Shown piece by piece: positions 19,301-26,199 of a stretch of DNA of 64,000 nt. This DNA is from Alteromonadaceae bacterium M269. GTDB taxonomy: Bacteria > Pseudomonadota > Gammaproteobacteria > Enterobacterales > Alteromonadaceae. The first letter of the stretch is position 1, and each line of letters starts with the position of its first letter. Made by a program: the position numbers and the translations under genes. Below the pieces are notes generated by a model that saw only the letters and a program-made list of their open reading frames with translations, did not search any database and was not told the DNA's origin. The stretch spans positions 46,316-110,315 of the forward strand of contig SMNZ01000008.1 of the NCBI GenBank assembly GCA_004353515.1. The letters run 5' to 3'.

Positions 19301-19666
19301 ATCAGGGCTCCAACCCACTGCTCTATCTTGCCCGGGGTGATAAGTCAGTCGTTTTGGTGTTCCACCATTAATACCGACAACAAATACGTCGGTATTGCCG
19401 TCGTACTGACCGGTAAACGCGACTTGACTGCCATCGGGAGAAAAGTAGGGTGAGCTCTCTGTCCCAACTCCTGTGGTTAACCGCTCAGCTTCTCCACCGT
19501 CTCTCGCAACTCGCCACAAGTCGCCAGCGTAAGAAAAGACAATATGTTTTTTACTCAGGGTAGGTTCCCGGTACAGGGTATATTCTTCAGCCTGAACAGA
19601 TGTTATTACACTCAGTAACCCAAGACTGAGCCCAATAAAAAGGCGCACAACTCTTCTCATATCCAT
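16376..19666 (-). CDS. Tricorn-type S41 protease
   Basis: The 1096-residue exported protein starts with a signal peptide (about residues 3-26), then two beta-propeller regions with WSPDG and FSPDG repeats (about 30-550). A low-complexity Glu/Lys/Ser/Asp linker (about 555-595) follows, then a tricorn C1 domain, a PDZ domain (about 770-850) and the S41 catalytic core with the nucleophile Ser in NELAGSGGDAMPWF (around residue 985) and a late catalytic Glu region. This is the bacterial tricorn/periplasmic protease family that degrades peptides to short products. GAG lies next to the first ATG, so the ATG at 19660 may be used. The S10 carboxypeptidase encoded divergently suggests joint peptide catabolism. 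Confidence 0.92.
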   Translation of the reverse strand: MDMRRVVRLFIGLSLGLLSVITSVQAEEYTLYREPTLSKKHIVFSYAGDLWRVARDGGEAERLTTGVGTESSPYFSPDGSQVAFTGQYDGNTDVFVVGINGGTPKRLTYHPGQDRAVGWSPDGKSVLFSSPRNSHVNILRLFTVSLDGKGLPEQLPLPTAERGAFSSNSRYLAYEPLNQWQQAWKRYQGGQQDKIWIAKLSDSSVEKIPYTNSSDKFPMWIKKKVYFISDRGSKNGYFTLFSYDTKSKEVEKVLDNKGMDIRSASAGPDDTIVFDQFGTINLFDVKTQKARKVDITLNADVASVRSHFKNVGSRIANAHISPTGKRAVFEARGEVLTVPAENGDIRNIANTVGAMERDPAWSPDGQSIAFFSDRSGEYALYIQDQKGFEKSRMIKLPKMFYYDPVWSPDSNKIAFTDHANVLWYVDLEKGDKAKPIKIDRNILSSADVMEVSWSPESDWVAYAKQLPNLLRAIHLYSFDKEEVYQITDGLSDARHPVFDRNGQYLYFTASTNIAETISFADMSGLGRSTSRSIYAAVLAKETESPLSPESDEEPEASKEKDSDKKDEESSKDEKEDSKPEKAKLKIELDGIMQRIVALPSRDTTWVDLQAGGKGELFAVENVPSRTGPSSLAVYQFDADSKEFSRKVGGLSRFVVSANGKKALVRKGRNGWRIVSTKKLDGSGDSLSTSSMQARVEPQAEWKQMFHEVWRGERDFLYDENLHGLDLDWAIKTYEPYLANVRHRSDLTYLFIEMLGQITIGHMYIGGGDQERAKQVAGGLLGADYQIENGRYRISKIYNGENWSPNLFAPLSQPGLNVEVGDYIIAVNGEELTDEQNLFALFENTAGKQTRVKISADAKGKDAREIIVQPIRNERNIRNIDWVESNRRKVDELSDGKLAYIYMPNTAGPGFSSFNRYFYAQTDKQGAVLDERFNGGGLLADYVTQTLTKTHLANIFYRHGDITVPVPAGAIYGPKAMIINELAGSGGDAMPWFFSKDGVGKLFGKRTWGGLVAAQSLPTLMDGGNVRAPDFAIFGRDGQWEIENHGMAPDFEIEFDPALWRQGRDPQLEATVEYLLKELEENPPQKVKIPKAPNYFR

Positions 19667-19987
19667 CTCTTTATTTATTTGAGGTCTGTACCCTAAGGCA
19701 TATTGCCTTAACTACCGGGTAATAATTATTACTTTTTCTTCGGAAAATGCCCTACAAAGCAGTGTATACATAAAACCTATACCCAAAATCATTGGAAATG
19801 GACGGCGGGTATAAATACACCGAGCATAGTCATACTAACCCAGATTAATGTTTAGTCACCTATCAGCGACACTTATCTACTAGCCAAGAAGCGTTAACAT
19901 CTGTGAACGGCTGGCATTAGCGCATTGGTTGATTTGCGCAATCGGGTACGGCATGCTCTTTTCTCCACATTCACCTGGATACGAAAA
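19667..19987. other. Intergenic region between divergent peptidase genes
   Basis: No gene is seen. A perfect hairpin TAAGGC-ATATT-GCCTTA lies at 19694-19710 and a 14-bp palindrome GTAATAATTATTAC at 19719-19732. Either may be an operator or leader structure for the tricorn gene. Plus-strand codons upstream of 19988 (from a TTG at 19925) lack a ribosome binding site and precede the signal peptide, so are not counted as coding. Confidence 0.45.
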
Positions 19988-21478
19988 ATGAAGATCGTTC
20001 TTAAGTCACTGCTTGTTTTGCTCGTCACCAATCTCTCAACACCAGCTTTCGCCGAAGAGAAGAAGGAAATGATGGCTAAAGTTGATGCACCTCTTGTCTC
20101 AGTTACCAAGCATCAAGGTACTTTTAACGGTAAGAAGGTTGCCTACACAGCACGTGCGGGTGAAACCTTTTTAAAGAATAAAAAAGATGAACCCGTTGCT
20201 GCAATATACTCAACGTCCTATGTTAAAGATGGCGTAAAAGACACGTCTAAGCGCCCGGTGTTCTTTATCTACAATGGTGGCCCTGGGTCATCATCTGTGT
20301 GGTTACATATGGGTGCTTTTGGCCCGAAAAAAATCGTCATACCGAGCAACGCAGAAGATGACGGCGCAGCACCTTATTCCCTACAAGACAATAAAGGTAC
20401 TTTGCTAGACGTTGCAGACTTAGTTTTTATCGACCCTGTTGGTACCGGCTTCTCTCGCGTGGTTGGAGAAGGCAAAAATGAAGACTACTGGGGTGTAACA
20501 GAAGATGCTCAGTCTATTGCACAGTTTATTCGTATTTGGCTAAGAGAAAATGGTCGCTGGAACAGCCCTAAGTATATCGGCGGGGAAAGCTACGGAACCA
20601 CACGTTCCGCTGCGTTAATCAATCAACTTGAAGGCCGCTTCGATGACGTAGCTATCAACGGCATTATTCTGATATCCACCATACTCGATTTCTCCATCTA
20701 CAACTACGCTCAAGGTAATGAAATGCCTTACGTTGTTGCTCTTCCAACAATGGCAGCTGCAGCAAAATATCATGGAAAAGCAGGACAAAACGTCAGTATG
20801 GAAGATTGGGTCGAACAAGCTCGTCAGTTTGCGTTAGAAGAATACGCCCCTGCCCTAATTCTAGGTAGCCGCTTGGGAGCGAATGAGAAAGCCGATATCA
20901 CTCGCAAATTAAGCCATTTTACCGGCTTATCTGAGCGCTACATCAACCTCGCCAATCTTCGCGTTCATTACCAAAGATTCAATAAAGAGCTATTACGTGA
21001 TGAAGGCTATGTGCTTGGTCGCTTAGATAGTCGCTTTAAAGGCAGAGAATATGATGATGCAGGCGAGTTCCCAGAAGTTGATCCGAGTTTCTATGGCATA
21101 GATGGCTCATACACAGCAGCGCTGAATCATTGGGTTCGCGAGTCACTTGAGTTTAATCCTGATAGAGAGTACACCATTATCGGCGGTGTTAGAGATTGGC
21201 AGGCAGAAAGCAAAGGCTATCCTGCATCTTACTTTAATGTCACGCCGCATATTGGCAAAGCGATGCGCGGTAACAAAGACCTCAGAGTATTTAACGCCGC
21301 AGGTTATTTTGACTTTGCAACCCCCCTACTAGGTGCTGAGTATGCGCTCGACCGCAGTGGTGTTATCGCCGATCGAGTCACTTACAAGTACTACCCTGCG
21401 GGACACATGATGTACATACATCACCCATCATTGGATACATTGCTAACAGATATACGTCAATTTATACTGTCTAAATAG
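19988..21478 (+). CDS. Exported S10 serine carboxypeptidase family protein
   Basis: The 496-residue protein has a signal peptide (MKIVLKSLLVLLVTNLSTPAFA). The mature part holds the S10 hallmark NGGPGSSS (oxyanion region), nucleophile Ser in GGESYGTTR (about residue 200), catalytic Asp in AAGYFDFATP (about 441) and His in PAGHMMYIH (about 472). All three catalytic residues are present. The start was placed at 19988 because it gives a clean signal peptide with GGA upstream. The family removes C-terminal residues from peptides; in gammaproteobacteria it is periplasmic or secreted. It pairs with the divergent tricorn protease. Confidence 0.9.
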   Translation: MKIVLKSLLVLLVTNLSTPAFAEEKKEMMAKVDAPLVSVTKHQGTFNGKKVAYTARAGETFLKNKKDEPVAAIYSTSYVKDGVKDTSKRPVFFIYNGGPGSSSVWLHMGAFGPKKIVIPSNAEDDGAAPYSLQDNKGTLLDVADLVFIDPVGTGFSRVVGEGKNEDYWGVTEDAQSIAQFIRIWLRENGRWNSPKYIGGESYGTTRSAALINQLEGRFDDVAINGIILISTILDFSIYNYAQGNEMPYVVALPTMAAAAKYHGKAGQNVSMEDWVEQARQFALEEYAPALILGSRLGANEKADITRKLSHFTGLSERYINLANLRVHYQRFNKELLRDEGYVLGRLDSRFKGREYDDAGEFPEVDPSFYGIDGSYTAALNHWVRESLEFNPDREYTIIGGVRDWQAESKGYPASYFNVTPHIGKAMRGNKDLRVFNAAGYFDFATPLLGAEYALDRSGVIADRVTYKYYPAGHMMYIHHPSLDTLLTDIRQFILSK

Positions 21479-21500
21479 TAAACAAAAGAGTGCACATCCC

Positions 21501-21917
21501 ATGGCTCGTAAAACCTGGCAACAAAAGTTCGACGACCCGAAACCCAGCGAAGTCAAAATAGCGTCTAAAGACTTCGCTGACATCAAAGCTGGGCAAAAAA
21601 TGTTGCTTACAACACCCAAAGATGTCGATGCCTATATTCGGGCTATCCCTAAAGGGCAATCCCTAAGCATCAAAGAATTACGAGCTGAGTTAGCCAAAGG
21701 AGCAGGTGCTGAGATCGCCTGCCCCGTGGTTACCGGTATCCACCTGCGAACAGTCGCAGAGATTGTTACTATGAAGTTAGATACTGGCGTGCCTGCAGAT
21801 GAATTAACACCTGTTTGGCGTGTTATAGAGCCTAAAGCACCTGTTATCAAAAAACTTGAGTACGGAGCTACAAAACTTATGGAACTGAGAAAAGCTGAAG
21901 GTTTATCTTTTGCGTAG
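21501..21917 (+). CDS. MGMT-family (alkyltransferase-like) protein without alkyl-acceptor PCHR motif
   Basis: The 138-residue cytoplasmic protein resembles small MGMT-family proteins: PKGQSLSIKELRAELA corresponds to the winged-helix start of O6-methylguanine methyltransferase, and ACPVVTGIHLRTVAE and TPVWRVIEP follow. The alkyl-acceptor PCHRV of true methyltransferases is absent; a Cys occurs in CPVV instead. Whether it binds or repairs alkylated DNA is unknown. It lies 22 bases after the carboxypeptidase gene on the same strand, so may be cotranscribed, though no functional link is apparent. Confidence 0.7.
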   Translation: MARKTWQQKFDDPKPSEVKIASKDFADIKAGQKMLLTTPKDVDAYIRAIPKGQSLSIKELRAELAKGAGAEIACPVVTGIHLRTVAEIVTMKLDTGVPADELTPVWRVIEPKAPVIKKLEYGATKLMELRKAEGLSFA

Positions 21918-21927
21918 AAAACATGAG

Positions 21928-22536
21928 TTAAAAGCTATCTAGCCGTTTTAACCAATCATGGCTTTTGCTAAAGGACGTTGAAATAGCTTGATGAAGCCAT
22001 GCTCTTTCTTTAGCGCTCATCATTCCGACAACAGCATCAAAATCCAACTGATCTTTGCTGCGTGGTGACTTCGCTTTGTAGTAAAGCTGAATATGAGGGG
22101 CTAGATAGTGCACTCCATCAGAGTCGATACGGGTGATATCATCTAAAGAAGCCTTAACATGACCATCATATCGCGACACCCAATAATGACCTGAAACGTC
22201 GGCAAGCATTAGCTGGAAACGCCAACTATCCTCAGGCGACTTACGACACCAAATGTCTTTTATAGCGTTATTGAGAGTTTCATTCGCGTTCCAATACCGT
22301 AACCTTCCAGGAGGATCAGCTGCCCAGCATTCCCATTGCCTTAGATATTGATGAACATCAGCTTGGTCACAGCGAAGGACCAACACATCAATGTCGGCAT
22401 GTTCTCGTATCTTATTTCCGACTGCAGCTTCTATCGCATACCCACCAGCAATCCACCAAGGAAAGTTCGCCTTTTCAAAAATTTTAGCGACCGATAAGAC
22501 AGTTAAAGGACTCCAAGCTTTCTCATGTTCAAGCAC
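21928..22536 (-). CDS. Nucleotidyltransferase resembling aminoglycoside-2''-adenylyltransferase family
   Basis: The 202-residue protein has WWIAGGYAIEAAVG followed by REHADIDVLVLR. That is the GG...H.D.D signature of the polymerase-beta-like nucleotidyltransferase fold; D48 and D50 would bind Mg2+. The spacing and Trp-rich start resemble the ANT(2'')-like family, many of whose members do not modify antibiotics. A GTG start at 22536 follows the stop of the upstream membrane gene by 6 bases, so it is the last gene of a three-gene unit. Substrate is unknown, and antibiotic resistance should not be assumed. Confidence 0.72.
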   Translation of the reverse strand: MLEHEKAWSPLTVLSVAKIFEKANFPWWIAGGYAIEAAVGNKIREHADIDVLVLRCDQADVHQYLRQWECWAADPPGRLRYWNANETLNNAIKDIWCRKSPEDSWRFQLMLADVSGHYWVSRYDGHVKASLDDITRIDSDGVHYLAPHIQLYYKAKSPRSKDQLDFDAVVGMMSAKERAWLHQAISTSFSKSHDWLKRLDSF

Positions 22537-22542
22537 AATATT

Positions 22543-22929
22543 CTATTCGGGTGAATGATTCATCGCTAACCCAACAGTGACGACAATAATAGGAATCATC
22601 AAGTAGGATAAGCCAATATCTGTCATATACTCGCTGGCTGACATCCCACCAAAGTCACTGAACAAAAATATGGGAGCATCAAACAGAATCGCTAATACAA
22701 ACCAAAATAAACCCACCAACAGTAATCGTTTAACATTTAGCCGTTCACTCGGATTACGTCTTAAATATCGATAAGAGCCCCAAGAGGCCGCAGCAGTCAA
22801 CGAAATTGCCATTAGCGTATCGAATAAAGCACTTTCTGTAGACATGATGGGAAACAACAGCATCCCAATCAGAAAGGGCAAAAACCAGATCCAAAAACCG
22901 TAATTCATACGAGCTATTGTACTTTTCAT
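22543..22929 (-). CDS. Small four-TM membrane protein, unknown
   Basis: The 128-residue protein has four hydrophobic segments (about residues 10-28, 38-53, 68-88, 100-121) and a short polar loop around residues 55-65 (RYLRRNPSERLN). I recognise no family. Its ATG overlaps the stop of the DUF2834-like gene by 4 bases (ATGA), indicating translational coupling. Confidence 0.65.
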   Translation of the reverse strand: MKSTIARMNYGFWIWFLPFLIGMLLFPIMSTESALFDTLMAISLTAAASWGSYRYLRRNPSERLNVKRLLLVGLFWFVLAILFDAPIFLFSDFGGMSASEYMTDIGLSYLMIPIIVVTVGLAMNHSPE

Positions 22930-23240
22930 GCATCCTCCAAACTGGCTTTATCCGATTTCATTGAAAAATAAAGGTAAGCAGGAAGTGCACATGACAAGCC
23001 AATAAATAGGTTAACGAATATAAAAGGCACCGGGTTGGGGCCATTGCTCTTGCGCTTCCACATATATATCCAGAAAACAAAGGATGTGATTAACAAGTCG
23101 GCGCTAAAGCCACCAGCGGCGCCATTAACAAATAGAGCACCAATAAAATCAGATTGAGCTTCTGTTTGAAAGAAATCAATGAAAAATATGAAAGGAACAA
23201 CTGCTCCGATTATCGCAAAAAGTAAATAAAACAGTTTCAT
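22926..23240 (-). CDS. DUF2834-like membrane protein
   Basis: The 104-residue protein has three TM segments. The block FIGALFVNGAAGGFSADLL followed by SFVFWIYMW matches my memory of DUF2834 proteins (phage-shock-like small membrane proteins of unknown role). It is the first gene of a unit with the next membrane protein and the nucleotidyltransferase. It is divergent from the HxlR regulator, with a perfect palindrome between them, so likely under that regulator's control. Confidence 0.7.
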   Translation of the reverse strand: MKLFYLLFAIIGAVVPFIFFIDFFQTEAQSDFIGALFVNGAAGGFSADLLITSFVFWIYMWKRKSNGPNPVPFIFVNLFIGLSCALPAYLYFSMKSDKASLEDA

Positions 23241-23263
23241 TACACAATTCCAATATCAAATTA

Positions 23264-23280
23264 CTATATATAATATATAG
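23264..23280. promoter_or_regulatory. Perfect 17-bp palindrome, candidate HxlR operator
   Basis: CTATATAT-A-ATATATAG is a perfect inverted repeat in the short region between the HxlR gene and the divergent DUF2834 operon. AT-only sequence lowers its significance, but position and symmetry fit an operator for the neighbouring dimeric regulator. Confidence 0.45.
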
Positions 23281-23341
23281 CATAGAGATTTTAAGAAATA
23301 TAGTTTAAAATGTGACCACGTAAAAATATGGAGTTTCATGG

Positions 23342-23995
23342 ATGGCTGCACGCAGCTACTCTCAGTCATGTTCAATGGCGATTTTTCTTGATCATCTCGG
23401 TGAGCGTTGGTCTCTACTTTTGGTCAGAGAATTGATGCTTGGGCCTCGAAGGTTCAAACAGTTATTGGAAGGATTAAGAGGCATAGGGCCTAATTTATTA
23501 ACGCAAAGACTTTCACAGCTACAAGAAATGGGAGTCGTTCGTAAAGCAGACGAAGAAAACCCGAACAGTTATGTTCTTACCGATGCAGGCAAAGAGCTCG
23601 AACCTATTCTGCTCGCCATGGCTCGCTGGAGTTTAAAGAATATTCCTTCAGATGATGTTCAAGGAAGACTCAACCGAGACGAACTTTTGGTGATAGCCTT
23701 TAGGGCCTGTTTTAGACCTCCTTCAGGTAACCAGCTCAATGAAGAGTATGAGTTCAGGATAGGCCAAACAAACTTTGTTCTAGTTATCAAACAAGAATCA
23801 GTAACCAGCTATTTAGGCCAATCCAATGATCCTGCTTTTATTTTTATTGCTACTTCAGACACCTTTAATCGGCTGGTGAAAGGTGAAATTGATATGGAAA
23901 CAGCAGAGACAACCAAAGCGCTAAAAATTATTGGTGAGCGCGAGGCATTTGAGCGCTGGCAGGCTATGTTTTCATTAGACGCTTATTCAATTTAA
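23342..23995 (+). CDS. HxlR-family winged-helix regulator with C-terminal SCP2-like domain
   Basis: The 217-residue protein begins SCSMAIFLDHLGERWSLLLV and continues LMLGPRRFKQLLEGLRGIGPNLLTQRLSQL: the HxlR DNA-binding helices, including the usual Cys near the N-terminus. After the wing (NSYVLTDAGKEL), a 100-residue C-terminal domain resembles the sterol-carrier-like extension of longer HxlR members. Such regulators often respond to electrophiles or hydrophobic ligands; whether the N-terminal Cys is a sensor is unproven. GGAG lies 8 bases before the ATG. Confidence 0.85.
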   Translation: MAARSYSQSCSMAIFLDHLGERWSLLLVRELMLGPRRFKQLLEGLRGIGPNLLTQRLSQLQEMGVVRKADEENPNSYVLTDAGKELEPILLAMARWSLKNIPSDDVQGRLNRDELLVIAFRACFRPPSGNQLNEEYEFRIGQTNFVLVIKQESVTSYLGQSNDPAFIFIATSDTFNRLVKGEIDMETAETTKALKIIGEREAFERWQAMFSLDAYSI

Positions 23996-24126
23996 CCCTG
24001 TTAACTTTTGTGCGGCCTATCGCCTTTTGCCAGAGTGTCGATGCCTATTCTGCTATCGCTTGGTGTGCCTGCTATTATTGTTGCTAATCAGCTGGCATAT
24101 TAGGCTTTTAAGCCATCATTAGATTT

Positions 24127-24567
24127 ATGTTAAAACGCATTTTCAGTTTTCTTAAACAAATCCCGCTCGCATTGCGCTATGGGGTGCTCTTAGCGGTTGC
24201 TTTGATAATAGTCAAAACCCTCGAGTACCAGCTTTTTTCTTACCGTCTTAACATGGAACTCTATACTGGTCTTATCGCTGCGTTTTTTATGCTTATTGGC
24301 TTAGCATTTAGTTTGGGCTGGTTCAGCATGCAAAGCAAACGACAAAAGCGTGACGCTGATTCGAATACTCCTAAAGAGGCCCTTACTGCTAAGGAGATAA
24401 AATTACTCCAAGGGCTGGAAAACGGGCTAACAAACCAGCAGCTCGCTGATACGCATTGTTTGTCGGTGAATACGATAAAGACACACTTAAAAAGTCTTTA
24501 CCGAAAGCTGGATGTTTCCAATCGCTCTGAGGCGGTCGCAAAAGCCAAAAAGTGGGCGCTTATTTAA
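24127..24567 (+). CDS. Membrane-anchored LuxR-type transcriptional regulator
   Basis: The 146-residue protein has two N-terminal TM helices (about residues 14-32 and 43-65) followed by a C-terminal LuxR helix-turn-helix, TAKEIKLLQGLENGLTNQQLA and NTIKTHLKSLYRKLDVSNR. It lacks a receiver domain and is therefore a tethered DNA-binding protein. It lies 116 bases before a DUF4199 gene on the same strand. This LuxR/DUF4199 pairing recurs in marine bacteria as far as I recall, which suggests the membrane partner influences its activity. Confidence 0.82.
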   Translation: MLKRIFSFLKQIPLALRYGVLLAVALIIVKTLEYQLFSYRLNMELYTGLIAAFFMLIGLAFSLGWFSMQSKRQKRDADSNTPKEALTAKEIKLLQGLENGLTNQQLADTHCLSVNTIKTHLKSLYRKLDVSNRSEAVAKAKKWALI

Positions 24568-24683
24568 TCAAAACCCTAACTTTTCATTTATTTCACCCAT
24601 TTTTCACCCGGGTTAATCCTTTTTATTTCAAGTCATTGGCTTACAGTTAGAACCATTCAACATAGCTACATTGGAAAAATGTG

Positions 24684-25226
24684 ATGAAAAATACAATTCT
24701 GAAATTCGGCGTACTTTATGGGCTTTCTTTATTGGTTGGCTTTATTGCGTCTTACCTAGTCCTCGGAGACTCACCCGACAATTATTCCCGTAGCGAAGTC
24801 GTAGGGTACACCATAATGTTACTGAGCTCGGTGGCTGTTATCTATGGCATCAAAGATTATAAAGAAAACTATAATGGAGGTACGTTAACGTTCGGCAAGG
24901 GTATAGTAATAGGGTCCGCCATTAGTGCGATAGCAGGGTTGTTTTTCGGTCTTTATATGATGTTTTACCTGATCTGGTTAAACCCCACTTTCACTGAAAC
25001 CTATATGGATTACTCTGAACAGAAAATAAGACAAAGTGGTGCAAGCGAAGAAGTCATCCAAGCACAATTACAAGAACTACAAGCCTATTCAGATTTCATG
25101 AACAACGACTTTTTGCAAAGCAGCGTCATGTTCGCAACCGTTTTCATGATTGGTTTGCTTGTCACCATAATAAGTTCCGCAGCGATGCGTACCACTCAAC
25201 ACTCTCAGAATATGGAACAGAATTAA
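24684..25226 (+). CDS. DUF4199-family membrane protein
   Basis: The protein is about 180 residues with four TM segments. The motif GIKDYKENYNGGTLTFGKG between TM2 and TM3 is characteristic of DUF4199. An amphipathic stretch with QAQLQELQAYSDFM lies before the last TM. The function is unknown. An ATG at 24684 is preferred over the GTG just before it. It is likely cotranscribed with the membrane LuxR regulator; a strong terminator follows. Confidence 0.8.
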   Translation: MKNTILKFGVLYGLSLLVGFIASYLVLGDSPDNYSRSEVVGYTIMLLSSVAVIYGIKDYKENYNGGTLTFGKGIVIGSAISAIAGLFFGLYMMFYLIWLNPTFTETYMDYSEQKIRQSGASEEVIQAQLQELQAYSDFMNNDFLQSSVMFATVFMIGLLVTIISSAAMRTTQHSQNMEQN

Positions 25227-25245
25227 TCCCCCAAACTCTCTCGCG

Positions 25246-25269
25246 AAGGCAGGCTTTACCCTGCCTTTT
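25246..25269 (+). terminator. Rho-independent terminator
   Basis: AAGGCAGG (25246-25253) pairs with CCTGCCTT (25260-25267) around CTTTAC, ending in TTTT. It terminates the LuxR/DUF4199 unit. Confidence 0.75.
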
Positions 25270-25290
25270 ACACAATTTATCGGGTAACCA

Positions 25291-26097
25291 TCAAGGCCGA
25301 CTCAATTCAATAATCAACGTGTCGTTAACATAGGCAGGTACCGGAGGGAGGCCTTGAGTCGCGTTTTTGGCGATATAGTAAGCGCCACCGCTCTGATTTG
25401 GCCCCGCAGGATATTCATCCCCGTCTTTGATGTTTATCCAGCGAATGTCCACCTGCCATACAGGGATACTTTCGCCGTGATTCCCAGTATATTCAGATTC
25501 ACCAGTCACTGTCGCATCTAGCCAGAACTGACCATCCTGAAACTGAGGGAAGGTTGATGGCATGCGAAATGTCTTACCTAACTCCAAAGGTATTGAAGCG
25601 AAAACCAATCCTAAGTTACTCACATTAAACATATCGGTCGGCATCATAACTGTTCGCTTGCGTTGTTCCCCACCTGGAACCTCTACAATCACTTCGTACT
25701 TAGCTTGATCAAACTTAAACTGCTGGCTGTTTGGGCTCCCCTCAGGCACACCGTCTAAGTGTTGGTGAATAGCTAAAGGTTTCATTGTTTTTCTATCAAA
25801 AGTTGTTGTATTGGTCACCACAACACCATTCAAATTATCAACCATCTGGACATGGATGAGCCGGCTTTCATCTTCCTTAGATACACTAAGTGACTCTTCG
25901 TAACTGCCCGTTAGTTTTTTTTCACCTTGGCTGACGCCGTACTGATTCCACTTCGCTGTAAAAGGTTTAAGTCTGTAGCCGTCGACTCCATCACTGCCGA
26001 CCTTAATGACATTTATCGCAGCATTGGCAACCAGAGCATGCCCGGCCGTTGCTAAAAACAACAGACAGCTAAACCAAGATCTTATTTTTTTCATCAT
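25291..26097 (-). CDS. Exported beta-rich protein of unknown function
   Basis: The protein of about 268 residues has a signal peptide (KKIRSWFSCLLFLATAGHALVANA). The mature part is beta-rich (YEESLSVSKEDESRLIHV, TTFDRKTMKPLAIHQ), similar in style to DUF3108-like periplasmic proteins that carry a lipocalin-like barrel, but I cannot assign it firmly. The start is at the ATG following AAGGAATATTG. It lies downstream of, and on the same strand as, the CadC-like regulator gene, which may control it. Confidence 0.6.
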   Translation of the reverse strand: MMKKIRSWFSCLLFLATAGHALVANAAINVIKVGSDGVDGYRLKPFTAKWNQYGVSQGEKKLTGSYEESLSVSKEDESRLIHVQMVDNLNGVVVTNTTTFDRKTMKPLAIHQHLDGVPEGSPNSQQFKFDQAKYEVIVEVPGGEQRKRTVMMPTDMFNVSNLGLVFASIPLELGKTFRMPSTFPQFQDGQFWLDATVTGESEYTGNHGESIPVWQVDIRWINIKDGDEYPAGPNQSGGAYYIAKNATQGLPPVPAYVNDTLIIELSRP

Positions 26098-26199
26098 CAA
26101 TATTCCTTCTTAACTATTTCAAATATGCCTTCTCAATCAAAGACGACATGACATAAGAAATAGAGAAAGACGCAGGAAACGGAAATGATCAGCGTATGA

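Noticed and set aside
21928-22536. Calling the nucleotidyltransferase an aminoglycoside resistance gene
   Set aside because: Only the general fold motif is visible; most relatives have no shown drug activity, so the call was limited to the family.
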